Origin: Verrucomicrobiota bacterium
Lineage (GTDB): Bacteria > Verrucomicrobiota > Verrucomicrobiia > Verrucomicrobiales > DEV007
Assembly (NCBI GenBank): GCA_003402735.1
Contig: QQNE01000030.1
Coordinates: 1 to 43,815 of the forward strand
Reading direction: 5' to 3'
DNA: 43,815 bases
Within the stretch, counting starts at the first letter, position 1. Every line of letters starts with the position of its first letter. The translations under genes were made by a program, and so were the position numbers. The notes under the pieces were generated by a model. That model was not told where the DNA came from. It did not search any database and was given only the letters and a program-made list of their open reading frames with translations. This document shows, in pieces, positions 35,268-42,981 of the stretch.

Positions 35268-35306
35268 TTGTCAGGCTTCTCGTTCCGCTCGTATCGGATG
35301 AGCGGA
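35268..35306 (+). promoter_or_regulatory. Possible promoter overlapped by a 7-bp inverted repeat
   Basis: In the 297-base gap between miaB and the DUF6268-like gene, TTGTCA (35268-35273) is followed after 18 bases by TATCGG. TCCGCTC (35284-35290) and GAGCGGA (35300-35306) form a perfect 7-bp inverted repeat with a 9-base loop that contains the putative -10, five bases before the ATG. A protein binding there would block initiation, and an RNA hairpin there could mask the start. The rest of the gap shows nothing I can assign. Confidence 0.25.
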
Positions 35307-35311
35307 CAGCG

Positions 35312-36193
35312 ATGCGCATTTTCTTTTTTCTATCTTTCCTCCTTGCCTCGCCATTTGCTTGGGCGGGGGAGACCAAACGGGCCGAAGAGACCTTCATCCC
35401 GAACTTTTCGATCGGCGGGTTCGGCTTCACGCAAATGGGCGAAGCAGATTTCGCGGACGGTAGGGGCTCGTTGCAGCGCCGGGAGGCGGAGGCTTCGGGC
35501 AATGTTCCGGTCTTCATGCGGGACCATCTCCGGCTGCTCGCGGGCATCGATTATCGATGGACCGGTTTCGAGACTTTCGGAACCGGCCTGCCGTTGGACG
35601 GGGACCAGCTGAACCTCCACTCCATCCAGGTGCCCTTCAATCTTTGGGCGGATTTGAACGAGCGTTGGAAATTGTGGGTCCGGCTCCAGCCCGGGCTTCA
35701 GTCGGATCTGGAGAGCATCGGTGACGAGGACTTCATTCTCATGTCCCTGGCCCTGCTTTCCTATCAATACAACGACTGGTTGACGCTCGCTTTCGGTGGC
35801 TTTTATTCCCGCGACCTCGGTCAGGAGCGGCTTCTTCCGGCCATCGGCGCAATCCTACGTTCCGATCCGCATTGGTCCTTGGCCTTGACCTTTCCCCGTC
35901 TCGAGTTCGCCTACGCGCCCAATGAAGATTGGTTGGTCACCGCCCGCGCGGTGCTGAGCGGCGGCGGTTGGAACATTTCGGACCCGCTCGGCGGTCCCGA
36001 CGTGAATCTCTATTACAAGGCGGTGCGGGCCGGTCTCGGTCTGGAGCATCGTGTCACCGGGCCTCTCTGGCTGTATGGCGATGCCGGGATCGAGTTCGCC
36101 CAGGAGATGGAAATCGAGGGGAGCAGCTACGACTTCACCTCCGATCTGGAGCCCTCGCCGTTTGTCTCCGCCGGGGCGCGCCTGCGGTTCTGA
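35312..36193 (+). CDS. Outer-membrane beta-barrel protein, DUF6268-like
   Basis: A 293-residue exported protein. The ATG at 35312 gives a short, strong signal peptide (MRIFFFLSFLLASPFAWAGE); an upstream in-frame start would push this inside the protein. The mature part is rich in alternating aromatic and polar residues (IDYRWTGFETFGTGLPLDGDQL, WADLNERWKLWVRLQPGLQSD, YQYNDWLTLAFGGFYSRDLGQERLLPAIG), typical of beta strands. It ends in Phe (GARLRF), the classic last residue of outer-membrane barrels recognised by BamA. The pattern resembles DUF6268 proteins, whose function is unknown. Export by Sec and insertion by Bam are expected. It stands alone, 55 bases upstream of xerD. Confidence 0.72.
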   Translation: MRIFFFLSFLLASPFAWAGETKRAEETFIPNFSIGGFGFTQMGEADFADGRGSLQRREAEASGNVPVFMRDHLRLLAGIDYRWTGFETFGTGLPLDGDQLNLHSIQVPFNLWADLNERWKLWVRLQPGLQSDLESIGDEDFILMSLALLSYQYNDWLTLAFGGFYSRDLGQERLLPAIGAILRSDPHWSLALTFPRLEFAYAPNEDWLVTARAVLSGGGWNISDPLGGPDVNLYYKAVRAGLGLEHRVTGPLWLYGDAGIEFAQEMEIEGSSYDFTSDLEPSPFVSAGARLRF

Positions 36194-36248
36194 TCGCTTG
36201 GACCTCGCCATTGACTCGCTGCTTGGGTGAGTTACTGTTCGTGCGTCC

Positions 36249-37142
36249 ATGGAGCATGAGATCGACCGCTTTCTCCGTTACCTCGCCACCGAACGGGGGC
36301 TTTCGGAGAATTATCAGATCTCGGTGCAGCAGTCCTTGGAGCATTTCCGGGCCTGGGCCGAAGGGCGGGGCGTGGTCGCGGTCCGCGAGGTGGATCTCCC
36401 CACGCTGACCCGGTTCCTGGCGGATCGCAAGGAACGGGGGGCCAGCTCCGGCACGCTGCGGCTCAACCTGATTTCCCTCCGCGTTTTTTTCCGGTTTCTG
36501 CAGCGGCGCGGATTCGTCGCTGAAGATCCCGCGGACGGTCTCGATGCTGCCCGACCCGAACAGCGTCTCCCGCACGCCCTCTCGGAGAGTCAGGTCCAGG
36601 CGTTGATTGAGGGCATCGATGGGACCCAGCCGCTCGGTCTGCGCGACCGCGCCATCATCGAGTTGTTTTACGGGAGCGGGTTGCGGTTGTCCGAACTGGT
36701 GCAGGCACCCGTTCATTGCGCCGATTTGGAGAGCCGGATCATTCGGGTGACCGGCAAGGGGGGCAAAACCAGGGTGATCCCTTTTGGAGTCAGGGCCCGG
36801 GATGCCTTGGATGCCTACCTGAGCCGTGAGCGGCCCGCCCTGGCCTTGCCGCGTTCTGGCGATGCCCTTTTCTTGTCGGTCCGGGGGCGGACCCTGACCC
36901 CTGCCCGGGTCTGGCAGATGCTGCGCGAGCGCGCGGTCGTGGCCGGGCTCGATCCCGAGTTGATTCATCCGCATCTCTTGAGGCACTCCTTCGCCACCCA
37001 TTTGCTGGCCCACGGGGCGGATTTGCGGGTGATCCAGGAAATGCTCGGGCACGCGGACATTGCCACCACGCAGATCTACACGCACGTCGATTCGACCCGG
37101 CTCAAGCAGGTGCATCGGCAGTTTCACCCGCGCGGAACATGA
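36249..37142 (+). CDS. xerD: Tyrosine recombinase XerD
   Basis: A 297-residue site-specific recombinase that resolves chromosome dimers at dif sites with XerC. The SAM-like N-terminal core-binding domain is residues 1-95. All catalytic residues align with E. coli XerD minus two: R146 (GSGLRLSEL), K170 (TGKGGKTR), H242 and R245 (HPHLLRHSFATH), H268 (LGHADIATTQ) and Y277 (IYTHV). The tail HGADLRVIQEMLGHAD and TRLKQVHRQFHPR resembles XerD more than XerC, so I use that name, though a single-recombinase system cannot be excluded. The stop overlaps the HAD gene start (ATGA), so the two are translationally coupled. No dif-like site is recognised in the window by eye. Confidence 0.9.
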   Translation: MEHEIDRFLRYLATERGLSENYQISVQQSLEHFRAWAEGRGVVAVREVDLPTLTRFLADRKERGASSGTLRLNLISLRVFFRFLQRRGFVAEDPADGLDAARPEQRLPHALSESQVQALIEGIDGTQPLGLRDRAIIELFYGSGLRLSELVQAPVHCADLESRIIRVTGKGGKTRVIPFGVRARDALDAYLSRERPALALPRSGDALFLSVRGRTLTPARVWQMLRERAVVAGLDPELIHPHLLRHSFATHLLAHGADLRVIQEMLGHADIATTQIYTHVDSTRLKQVHRQFHPRGT

Positions 37143-37798
37143 AGGGGATCATTTTTGATTTTGACGGATTGATTGTGGACACCGAGATGCCGGGGTATCT
37201 GGCCTGGGCGGAATGTTACGCGGCCCACGGGCAGGAATTGTTGCTCAGTGATTACACGCGGTGCGTTGGCACCAACTGGGCGCACTACAATCCGGCCACG
37301 GAGCTGGAACGGTTGCTGGGACGGGCACTCGACTGGACGGAGTTGAATCGGGAGCGGACGCGGCGGGTGTATGCGTTGTTGGAAGAAGTGGAGCCTTTGC
37401 CCGGGGTCCGGGAATTGTTGGCGGAAGCGCGGGAGGAGGGCGTGGTCTGCGCGGTGGCCTCGAGTTCCCCGCGCAGTTGGGTGGTGCCCTGGTTGGAGCG
37501 GCTCGGGATTCACGGGGAATTTGTCCACGTGGTCACCCTGGACGACGTGACTCGCCCCAAGCCGTCCCCGGAGCTTTTTGAACTGGCCCTGTGGCGTTTG
37601 GGGATTGGAGCGCACGAAGGCGTGGTCTTGGAGGACTCGCTCAACGGGCTCCGGGCGGCGCTGGCGGCGCGGATTGCCTGTGTGGTGGTGCCGAACCGCG
37701 TCACGGGCGGGCTCAATTTCGAAGGGGCCAGCCACCGCGTGGAGAGTTTGGTGGAGTTGGGCGTCTCCAGCCTGCGCCGGATCGTGGCGGGCGGATGA
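37139..37798 (+). CDS. HAD-superfamily phosphatase, beta-phosphoglucomutase-like
   Basis: A 219-residue haloacid dehalogenase phosphatase with a helical cap (subfamily IA). Motif I is IIFDFDGLIVDTE at residues 4-16, with the two catalytic Asp residues in DFD. Motif II is AVASSSPRSW, motif III is the Lys of TRPKPSPELF, and motif IV is LEDSLNGLRAAL. The sequence resembles beta-phosphoglucomutase and sugar-phosphatase relatives such as the YcjU/YhcW type. The ATG overlaps the xerD stop. It has no signal peptide and acts in the cytoplasm; the substrate is unknown and could be a sugar phosphate or phosphoglycolate. Coupling with xerD is of unknown purpose, possibly just gene packing. Confidence 0.88.
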   Translation: MKGIIFDFDGLIVDTEMPGYLAWAECYAAHGQELLLSDYTRCVGTNWAHYNPATELERLLGRALDWTELNRERTRRVYALLEEVEPLPGVRELLAEAREEGVVCAVASSSPRSWVVPWLERLGIHGEFVHVVTLDDVTRPKPSPELFELALWRLGIGAHEGVVLEDSLNGLRAALAARIACVVVPNRVTGGLNFEGASHRVESLVELGVSSLRRIVAGG

Positions 37799-37834
37799 TT
37801 TTTTAAAAAGAGATCGGAATGCCCTCCGTTTTTG

Positions 37835-37863
37835 TTGACTGGGGAATGCACGAAGTGTTTACA
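37835..37863 (+). promoter_or_regulatory. Possible promoter, near-leaderless, for the Gly/Thr-rich secreted protein
   Basis: TTGACT (5/6 match to -35), 17 bases, then TTTACA (3/6 match to -10), ending 8 bases before the ATG of the next gene. Transcription would start almost at the start codon, giving a leaderless or nearly leaderless message. The surrounding region is AT-rich, which fits a promoter. No Shine-Dalgarno sequence is visible ahead of the ATG. Confidence 0.3.
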
Positions 37864-37871
37864 TCGCAGTC

Positions 37872-38639
37872 ATGACTTTCGGGAAATTGCTGGTGATGGG
37901 ATTGACGACGCTGGCGCTGACGTCTTCATCGTGGGCCTTGGTCGGAGGTCCGTGGGATCATTTGATCAAGGGGGTGTATTCCCGGCAACGAACCGATGGC
38001 CTTTACGAGGCTTCCGTGACCATGCCCAACGGCACCGGGTTCCTCAGGTTTGTCAGCAACACGGGGCGTTCCACTCTGGGGGATCCGGTTGTGGTCACCC
38101 GCAACCAGCAGACGACAGCGACCGGGTCGGCCCCCACCGGCACCTCTTCGTTGGCCTCGCGGTCGAACACCGTCCTCTTTTACCGGGGCAACGCTTATTA
38201 CGGGTCCGTTTACGGCACCGTGAACATTTTTTCAAAAAGGGTTAGCGGCGGCGGTGGCGGGCAATCCTCCGTGGTCGACTCCATTGAAACGGCGCTTCAG
38301 CAATTTGGCGGCGGCGGCAATTACTTCGTCAACATCAACGGAATCTCGGAGTCTCTGAACATCACGTTCAATGGCAGAGTCACCAGCCAGATCCCGGAAA
38401 TTCTCTTCGAGGCGCACGGCCAGGCCATTTTCTTCAGCCGTCCCAACCTCACCATCAATGAAATCGGGACCGGGACCACCGCCCTCACAGAAATCCGCCT
38501 CGCCACTCCCGGGACCGGTCCGATTCAGCCGGACGCGGTGGAACGGATCCGTCTGTTCGGCTCCCGGGTGAATTTGGCAACTTCGTTTCAAACGACGAGC
38601 ACCACCGGTTCGACCGGAGGCACCACCGGCGGGAACTGA
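37872..38639 (+). CDS. Secreted Gly/Thr-rich protein of unknown function
   Basis: A 255-residue exported protein with signal peptide TFGKLLVMGLTTLALTSSSWA. The mature part begins LVGGPWDHLIKGVYSRQRTDGLYEASV, then FLRFVSNTGRST and VLFYRGNAYYGSVYGTVNIFSKR, short beta-strand-like blocks. A glycine-rich hinge (SGGGGGQSS) precedes a second part: NYFVNINGISESLNITFNGR, ILFEAHGQAIFFSRPNLT and IRLATPGTGPIQPDAVERIRLFG. The tail is Thr/Ser/Gly-rich (TSTTGSTGGTTGGN) and probably disordered or glycosylated. I do not recognise the family; it may be a surface or matrix protein typical of verrucomicrobia. It is followed by the pseudopilin gene after about 72 bases and has its own candidate promoter. Confidence 0.65.
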   Translation: MTFGKLLVMGLTTLALTSSSWALVGGPWDHLIKGVYSRQRTDGLYEASVTMPNGTGFLRFVSNTGRSTLGDPVVVTRNQQTTATGSAPTGTSSLASRSNTVLFYRGNAYYGSVYGTVNIFSKRVSGGGGGQSSVVDSIETALQQFGGGGNYFVNINGISESLNITFNGRVTSQIPEILFEAHGQAIFFSRPNLTINEIGTGTTALTEIRLATPGTGPIQPDAVERIRLFGSRVNLATSFQTTSTTGSTGGTTGGN

Positions 38640-38711
38640 TTCCTAGGCTCGTTTGATTCGGCCAAGGGGCTGCGACAACTGCCCGATTTCTCTCCGGAAG
38701 CCAACGCTGGC

Positions 38712-39242
38712 ATGAACCTTCCTTCCCCTCGGCGGTTGCCCGGGTGCCATGGACTCACGGTCCTGGAGTTGCTCATGACCGTCACCATCGCCCTGATCAT
38801 GGGCACCATCATGTCTGTCTCCTACGCGGGGGTCCGCAACCGGGCGGAACGGATCGCCTGCACGGCCAATTTGCGGGCGCTTCACGCTGCGTTTTCCAGC
38901 TACACCCTGGACAAGGGGAGTTGGCCCCAGGAACCTCCGTTGCTCGGGTCCGAGGGCTCCAAACTCTATGGCTGGTTGGCGGGGGAGCTCGACAAATACG
39001 GCGGCGGTCGACCGGCCTGGATCTGCCCCACGGAGCGCCGTCGCCAACTCGTGGGGGAAGGTGAAGAGGAATTTGTCGGCTCCTACACGCCCACCATGTT
39101 CGGGACCGGGCAGCAGACGCCGTGGCAATGGGAGAACCAGCCCTGGCTCATCGAACGGACCAACAACCACATGTCCGGCCAGCTCCTCATTTTCCCCAGC
39201 GGTAAGGTCATTTCAGTCGACGAGTTCATGGAGGGAAAATGA
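38712..39242 (+). CDS. Type II/IV pseudopilin-like protein
   Basis: A 176-residue protein with a type III (prepilin) leader: RRLPGCHG followed by LTVLELLMTVTIALIMGTIM. Cleavage is expected after the Gly at residue 14, with a hydrophobic helix and the conserved Glu at +5 (LTVLE). The mature head has ANLRALHAAFSSYTLDKGSWPQ, the alpha-beta pattern of pseudopilin heads, and aromatic Trp/Pro blocks (TPWQWENQPWLIE). It would be embedded in the inner membrane until processed by PilD and assembled. No pilus assembly ATPase or peptidase gene is in the window; such lone pseudopilins are common in PVC bacteria. The downstream YdjY gene is 64 bases away on the same strand, suggesting a shared transcript. 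Confidence 0.8.
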   Translation: MNLPSPRRLPGCHGLTVLELLMTVTIALIMGTIMSVSYAGVRNRAERIACTANLRALHAAFSSYTLDKGSWPQEPPLLGSEGSKLYGWLAGELDKYGGGRPAWICPTERRRQLVGEGEEEFVGSYTPTMFGTGQQTPWQWENQPWLIERTNNHMSGQLLIFPSGKVISVDEFMEGK

Positions 39243-39306
39243 GCCGTTCGTCGAAGAGTTGAACAGCTTTCCTCGGTTCGTGTCCAAGGCAGAGCCCCAG
39301 TTGTCC

Positions 39307-39981
39307 ATGGCTCGCCATCTCCTGCTCCTTCTCTCCTGCCTTTGCCTCGCCGCCCCGTCTCGCTTGCCTGCCGCGGAGCCGAAGGTGGAATCGCTCGGCA
39401 ACGGGCGTTTCCGGTTGGGTGGGATCGAGTTTGATTCCGGCACGCGCGCCATCCGGTTTCCCTGCAAGGTCAACACCAAGCACGATGTGTTGGAATACGT
39501 CCTGGTGCATGAACAGGGGAAAGTTCACGAAAGCCTTCTCACCACGGCCGTCTCGCCTCTTCAGCTCCAGATCGTCCTCAAACTTCTCAGTTATGTCCAG
39601 GGCCGGGGCGAATTGCTCGATGCCTATCTCCCGCCCGGGGACGCTCCTCCGCCCCCCGAGCCTCTCGGCCAAACGGTTGAGCTCTGGGTCGAGTGGGATC
39701 AGAAGCCTCCGATGCCGGTGAACCAAGCGATCCGAGACCGGACCACCGGCGTGGCTCTCGAGCGGGGGCCCTGGGTTTTGACCGGATCCGAGGTGATCAA
39801 GGGAAAGTTCCAGGCCGAGCTGGAGGGATCCGTGATCGCGCTCTATCGGGATCCGCTGGCCATGTTCAATTCTCCTCACAGCCGCATGGTGGACGACGAA
39901 AATTGGTTTCCGATCGATGCCGCGCTTCCCGAGGCCGGGAAACCGGTGACGCTCACCATCCGTCCTTTTTCCAAATCATGA
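39307..39981 (+). CDS. YdjY-domain exported protein
   Basis: A 224-residue exported protein. The ATG at 39307 directly precedes a signal peptide (MARHLLLLLSCLCLAAPSRL, cleavage near LPAAEP); the LLSC stretch looks like a lipobox but sits too close to the N-terminus to be convincing. The mature part matches the YdjY pattern: IRFPCKVNTKHDVLEYVLVHEQGK, HESLLTTAVSPLQLQIVLKLL, then a Pro-rich loop (PPGDAPPPPEP) and VELWVEWDQ. The C-terminal GPWVLTGSEVIKGKFQAELEG and MFNSPHSRMVDDENWFPID form a beta-rich half. YdjY's role in E. coli is unknown. Its stop overlaps the start of the cyclase-repeat gene (ATGA), so the pair is made together. Confidence 0.8.
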   Translation: MARHLLLLLSCLCLAAPSRLPAAEPKVESLGNGRFRLGGIEFDSGTRAIRFPCKVNTKHDVLEYVLVHEQGKVHESLLTTAVSPLQLQIVLKLLSYVQGRGELLDAYLPPGDAPPPPEPLGQTVELWVEWDQKPPMPVNQAIRDRTTGVALERGPWVLTGSEVIKGKFQAELEGSVIALYRDPLAMFNSPHSRMVDDENWFPIDAALPEAGKPVTLTIRPFSKS

Positions 39982-41135
39982 AAACGTTCCTTGTCTCCGT
40001 TTTGTTCTTCACCTCTGGATGGGCCCTGCTTCCGGCTCAGGATTTGCAGATCGCGGGTCGCTCCGGAGATCTCTCCCTGAAACTGGAGATCCAGGGTCGG
40101 CTCGATCGGGCCTTGGCTTGGTTGGCCACGCAGCAAAAGCCGTCCGGAGCGTATGGGGATGAAACGTATCCCGCGATCACCGCGCTGGTGTTGTCCGCGA
40201 TCATGGGGGAGCCGGGTCGAGAAACCAAGACCCTCAGCCCCGAGGCGGCTCGGGCCTACGACTATCTCTTTTCCAAACGGCAGAGTGACGGAGGGGTTTA
40301 CGTCAAGGGGCTGGGGACCTACAACACGGCCCTGGCGCTGATGGCGTTCCTGCACCGGGCCGACGAACCGTCTTACGAGGACGCGATCCGTCAGGCGCGG
40401 CGCTTCCTGATCAACCAACAGGCGGATTTCGATCAAAAAGGCGTGGCGGATAACGAGTTGGACGGCGGCATCGGCTACGGCGGCACCTACTCGCACTCGG
40501 ACCTTTCCAACACGAGAACCGCCATGGAAGCTCTCGCACTCTCCCGGGAAGTCCTCGCGGATCGTCCGGGCGGGGTTGGCATGGAGTTGAATTGGGACGC
40601 CGCCATCCAGTTTGTGACTCGGTGTCAGAACGGCCCGCAGAATGATTTGCCCTATCTCACGGTCAAGGAGGAGGACCGTGGTGGGTTTGTCTATTTCCCT
40701 GGCGACAGCAAAGCCGGGGAAGAAGGGGTGGGGGAAAAGATCGCGCTCCGCTCTTACGGCAGCATGACGTATTCAGGGTTGCTCACTTTCATCTATGCGC
40801 AGGTGGACGACAAGGATCCCCGCGTGGTGGCGGCCCGGGAATGGCTCGGCAAACATTACACGCTCACCGAGAATCCGGGCATGGGCGCCCAGGGATTGTA
40901 TTACTACTACCACACCATGGCCAAGGCCCTGGCGGCGAGCCGAACCGCCAAGCTGGACCTTGCCGATGGAACAAAGGTGGATTGGAAAGAGCAACTTGCC
41001 CTGACCTTGTTCAACGCCCAGCGCCCCGATGGATCCTGGGTGAACGCCACCGCCTCCCGCTGGATGGAGGACAACCCGGTTCTCGTCACCTGTTACGCCG
41101 TTCTTTCGCTGGAACAGATTGCGCGTCAGCTCTGA
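39978..41135 (+). CDS. Exported squalene-cyclase/prenyltransferase-repeat protein
   Basis: A 385-residue exported alpha/alpha-toroid protein. The signal peptide (MKTFLVSVLFFTSGWALLPA) is followed by several prenyltransferase/squalene-oxidase repeats: LAWLATQQKPSGAYGDETYPAITALVLSAIMG, QSDGGVYVKGLGTYNTALALMAF, DGGIGYGGTYSHSDLSNTRTAMEALALS, GGFVYFPG...YGSMTYSGLLTFIYAQ and DGSWVNATASRWMEDNPVLVTCYAVLSLEQ. Neither the DxDD of oxidosqualene cyclases nor an obvious zinc site of farnesyltransferases is visible, so enzymatic activity is doubtful; the fold may bind a ligand or protein. Export and the overlap with the YdjY gene suggest a joint periplasmic role. Its 3' end overlaps that of a converging gene by 10 bases. 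Related pairs are, as I recall, common in planctomycetes and verrucomicrobia. Confidence 0.82.
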   Translation: MKTFLVSVLFFTSGWALLPAQDLQIAGRSGDLSLKLEIQGRLDRALAWLATQQKPSGAYGDETYPAITALVLSAIMGEPGRETKTLSPEAARAYDYLFSKRQSDGGVYVKGLGTYNTALALMAFLHRADEPSYEDAIRQARRFLINQQADFDQKGVADNELDGGIGYGGTYSHSDLSNTRTAMEALALSREVLADRPGGVGMELNWDAAIQFVTRCQNGPQNDLPYLTVKEEDRGGFVYFPGDSKAGEEGVGEKIALRSYGSMTYSGLLTFIYAQVDDKDPRVVAAREWLGKHYTLTENPGMGAQGLYYYYHTMAKALAASRTAKLDLADGTKVDWKEQLALTLFNAQRPDGSWVNATASRWMEDNPVLVTCYAVLSLEQIARQL

Positions 41136-41629
41136 ACCCGTTCTTCGGCGACAAATTCTCCGATGCGGTTTCGGCGCAGGGTCACCTCTTCCCGGGTGAC
41201 CCGGCGGGCGTCCTTGGAGCCATACTCGATCTTGACCACCACCTTTGGGCCGGCGATTCGCAGGTCTCTGATGCGGAAAACCGGTTCCTTGCGGCTGCGC
41301 AGAAAGCAGTGTAAGGGGACATGCCAATGACCGGCGTTCCACAAATACAGGGCCAGAGGGAATCCGGGGATTTCGGCCAGGGCCAGCATCACCTCCCGCA
41401 CAATGGTCTCTCCATAACGCTGTTTCAGCTTTGTGGCCGCGTGCTGGTTCAGAAGGTGTTCCAGGTAGGAGAGCACCGGGTTGTCCCGGGCCTCGACCAT
41501 TTCCTCAATGATGAGCTGCGCGTGAATCGCCATCGCGGCCTGGTATTCCTGTCGGGAAAGTTGGCCGTCTTCCCAGAGCCGGGTCAGCTGCTGGGGCGGA
41601 AGCAGATTGGGAGGCACCTCCATAACCAC
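41126..41629 (-). CDS. Protein of unknown function divergent from chrA
   Basis: A 167-residue soluble protein I do not recognise. The N-terminal half is helical: VPPNLLPPQQLTRLWEDGQLSRQEYQAAMAIHAQLIIEEM, then DNPVLSYLEHLLNQHAATKLKQRYGETI. The middle has VMLALAEIPGFPLALYLWNAGHWHVPLHCFL, rich in Trp and His. The C-terminal block is basic and beta-like (VFRIRDLRIAGPKVVVKIEYGSKDARRV...EVTLRRNRIGEF). There is no signal peptide and no clear DNA-binding motif, though the basic C-terminus could bind nucleic acid. Two closely spaced ATGs (41629 and 41623) could start it. It is only 47 bases from the chrA start on the opposite strand, so the two may share a control region. Confidence 0.55.
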   Translation of the reverse strand: MVMEVPPNLLPPQQLTRLWEDGQLSRQEYQAAMAIHAQLIIEEMVEARDNPVLSYLEHLLNQHAATKLKQRYGETIVREVMLALAEIPGFPLALYLWNAGHWHVPLHCFLRSRKEPVFRIRDLRIAGPKVVVKIEYGSKDARRVTREEVTLRRNRIGEFVAEERVQS

Positions 41630-41676
41630 CCCACCCTACGTGTCCGGTGCCGGAGCCGTCACCGGTTTTTTTGAAG

Positions 41677-42972
41677 ATGGAGCCACCCACTTTTCAAGAG
41701 GCCTTCCGGTTTTGGAGCAAGCTCGGATGGATCAGCTTCGGCGGACCGGCCGGGCAGATTGCCATCATGCACCGCGAATTGGTCGAGAGGAAACGTTGGA
41801 TCAGTGAGGATCATTTCCTGCACGCGGTGAATTTTTGCATGCTCCTGCCGGGGCCGGAGGCGCAGCAGTTGGCCATTTATCTGGGCTGGCGTCTCCACGG
41901 GATGCGGGGCGGCATCGCGGCGGGCACCCTGTTCGTGTTTCCGGCGGCCGGCATTCTGTTCGGCCTGAGCTGGCTCTACGTGGCGGGCGGCAGCCTCCCC
42001 TGGCTCGCCGGGGCGTTTCACGGGCTGTTGGGCGCGGTCATCGCCGTCGTTCTGGAAGCCGTGCTGCGGATCGGGCGCCGGGCGTTGCAGAGCGCCAGTC
42101 TCATCGGCGTGGCGGCCCTCGCCTTCGTGCTCATCTTTTGTTTCCGGGTCTCATTTGTCTGGATTCTGCTGGGAGCGGCGTTGCTCGGGGCTGTCGGTCA
42201 CGGCTCTGCGCCCAGGCAGTTTCCTTCGGCCAAATCGCATGGTTCCGGCCAGGGGCGCGGGGACGCTGCAGAGCTGTCGGTCGTGCAGTTGCCGCCGGTT
42301 TCAAATCGGTCGGCATGGGGATCTGTGCGGCTGACCGTCATCTGCCTAGCGCTCTGGTGGTTGCCCGTTCTGGCGGTGTCTTTGTGGCTGGGGTGGGGGA
42401 GCATCCAGGCGCAACAGGGGCTGTTCTTCAGCAAAGCGGCCCTGGTCACTTTCGGGGGCGCTTATGCGGTGTTGCCTTACGTGGCTCAACAGGCGGTCGA
42501 AACTTATGGATGGCTCACGCACTCGCAAATGATGGCCGGCCTGGCGCTAGCCGAGACCACGCCAGGGCCCTTGATCATGGTGCTGCAGTTCGTCGGCTTT
42601 GTGGGCGCTTGGCAGCAGCCCGGCGCCCTGGCACCTCTTGCCTCGGCCAGCCTTGGTGCGGCGATCACCACTTGGGTGACGTTCCTGCCCTGTTTTCTCT
42701 TCGTCTTTCTCGGGGCACCTCATGTGGAACGGCTCGGTGAGTTGCCGCGGCTCAGCGCCTCCCTGATGGCCATCACCGCGGCCGTTGTCGGCGTGATCCT
42801 GAATCTGGCCGTGAAGTTCGGTCAGCAGGCGCTCTGGCCGGAGGGGAGCTTTGATCCCTTTGTGCTCGTCCTGACCGTTGCCAGTTTCCTCGCACTGCAC
42901 CGTTTCAAAGTGGACCTGACCCTGGTGATCGGGGCCTGCGCCTTGGCCGGGGCGCTCTGGAGCTTTCGCTGA
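41677..42972 (+). CDS. chrA: Chromate transporter ChrA
   Basis: A 431-residue inner-membrane transporter of the CHR superfamily (long-chain type, two homologous halves), which exports chromate. The first half begins FWSKLGWISFGGPAGQIAIMH, then HFLHAVNFCMLLPGPEAQQLAIYLGW, the typical 'SFGGPxGxIAxM' and 'LPGPxxxxxAxxxG' motifs. The second half begins FFSKAALVTFGGAYAVLPYVAQQAVE, then MAGLALAETTPGPLIMVLQFVGFVGAW, an inverted repeat of the same pattern. The central loop (GSAPRQFPSAKSHGSGQGRG) joins the halves and is unusually long and polar. Eleven to twelve helices are expected. I chose the ATG at 41677 over an in-frame GTG 10 codons earlier because the family motif follows immediately. Sulfate or another oxyanion is an alternative substrate. 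Confidence 0.9.
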   Translation: MEPPTFQEAFRFWSKLGWISFGGPAGQIAIMHRELVERKRWISEDHFLHAVNFCMLLPGPEAQQLAIYLGWRLHGMRGGIAAGTLFVFPAAGILFGLSWLYVAGGSLPWLAGAFHGLLGAVIAVVLEAVLRIGRRALQSASLIGVAALAFVLIFCFRVSFVWILLGAALLGAVGHGSAPRQFPSAKSHGSGQGRGDAAELSVVQLPPVSNRSAWGSVRLTVICLALWWLPVLAVSLWLGWGSIQAQQGLFFSKAALVTFGGAYAVLPYVAQQAVETYGWLTHSQMMAGLALAETTPGPLIMVLQFVGFVGAWQQPGALAPLASASLGAAITTWVTFLPCFLFVFLGAPHVERLGELPRLSASLMAITAAVVGVILNLAVKFGQQALWPEGSFDPFVLVLTVASFLALHRFKVDLTLVIGACALAGALWSFR

Positions 42973-42981
42973 AGGGAAGGC

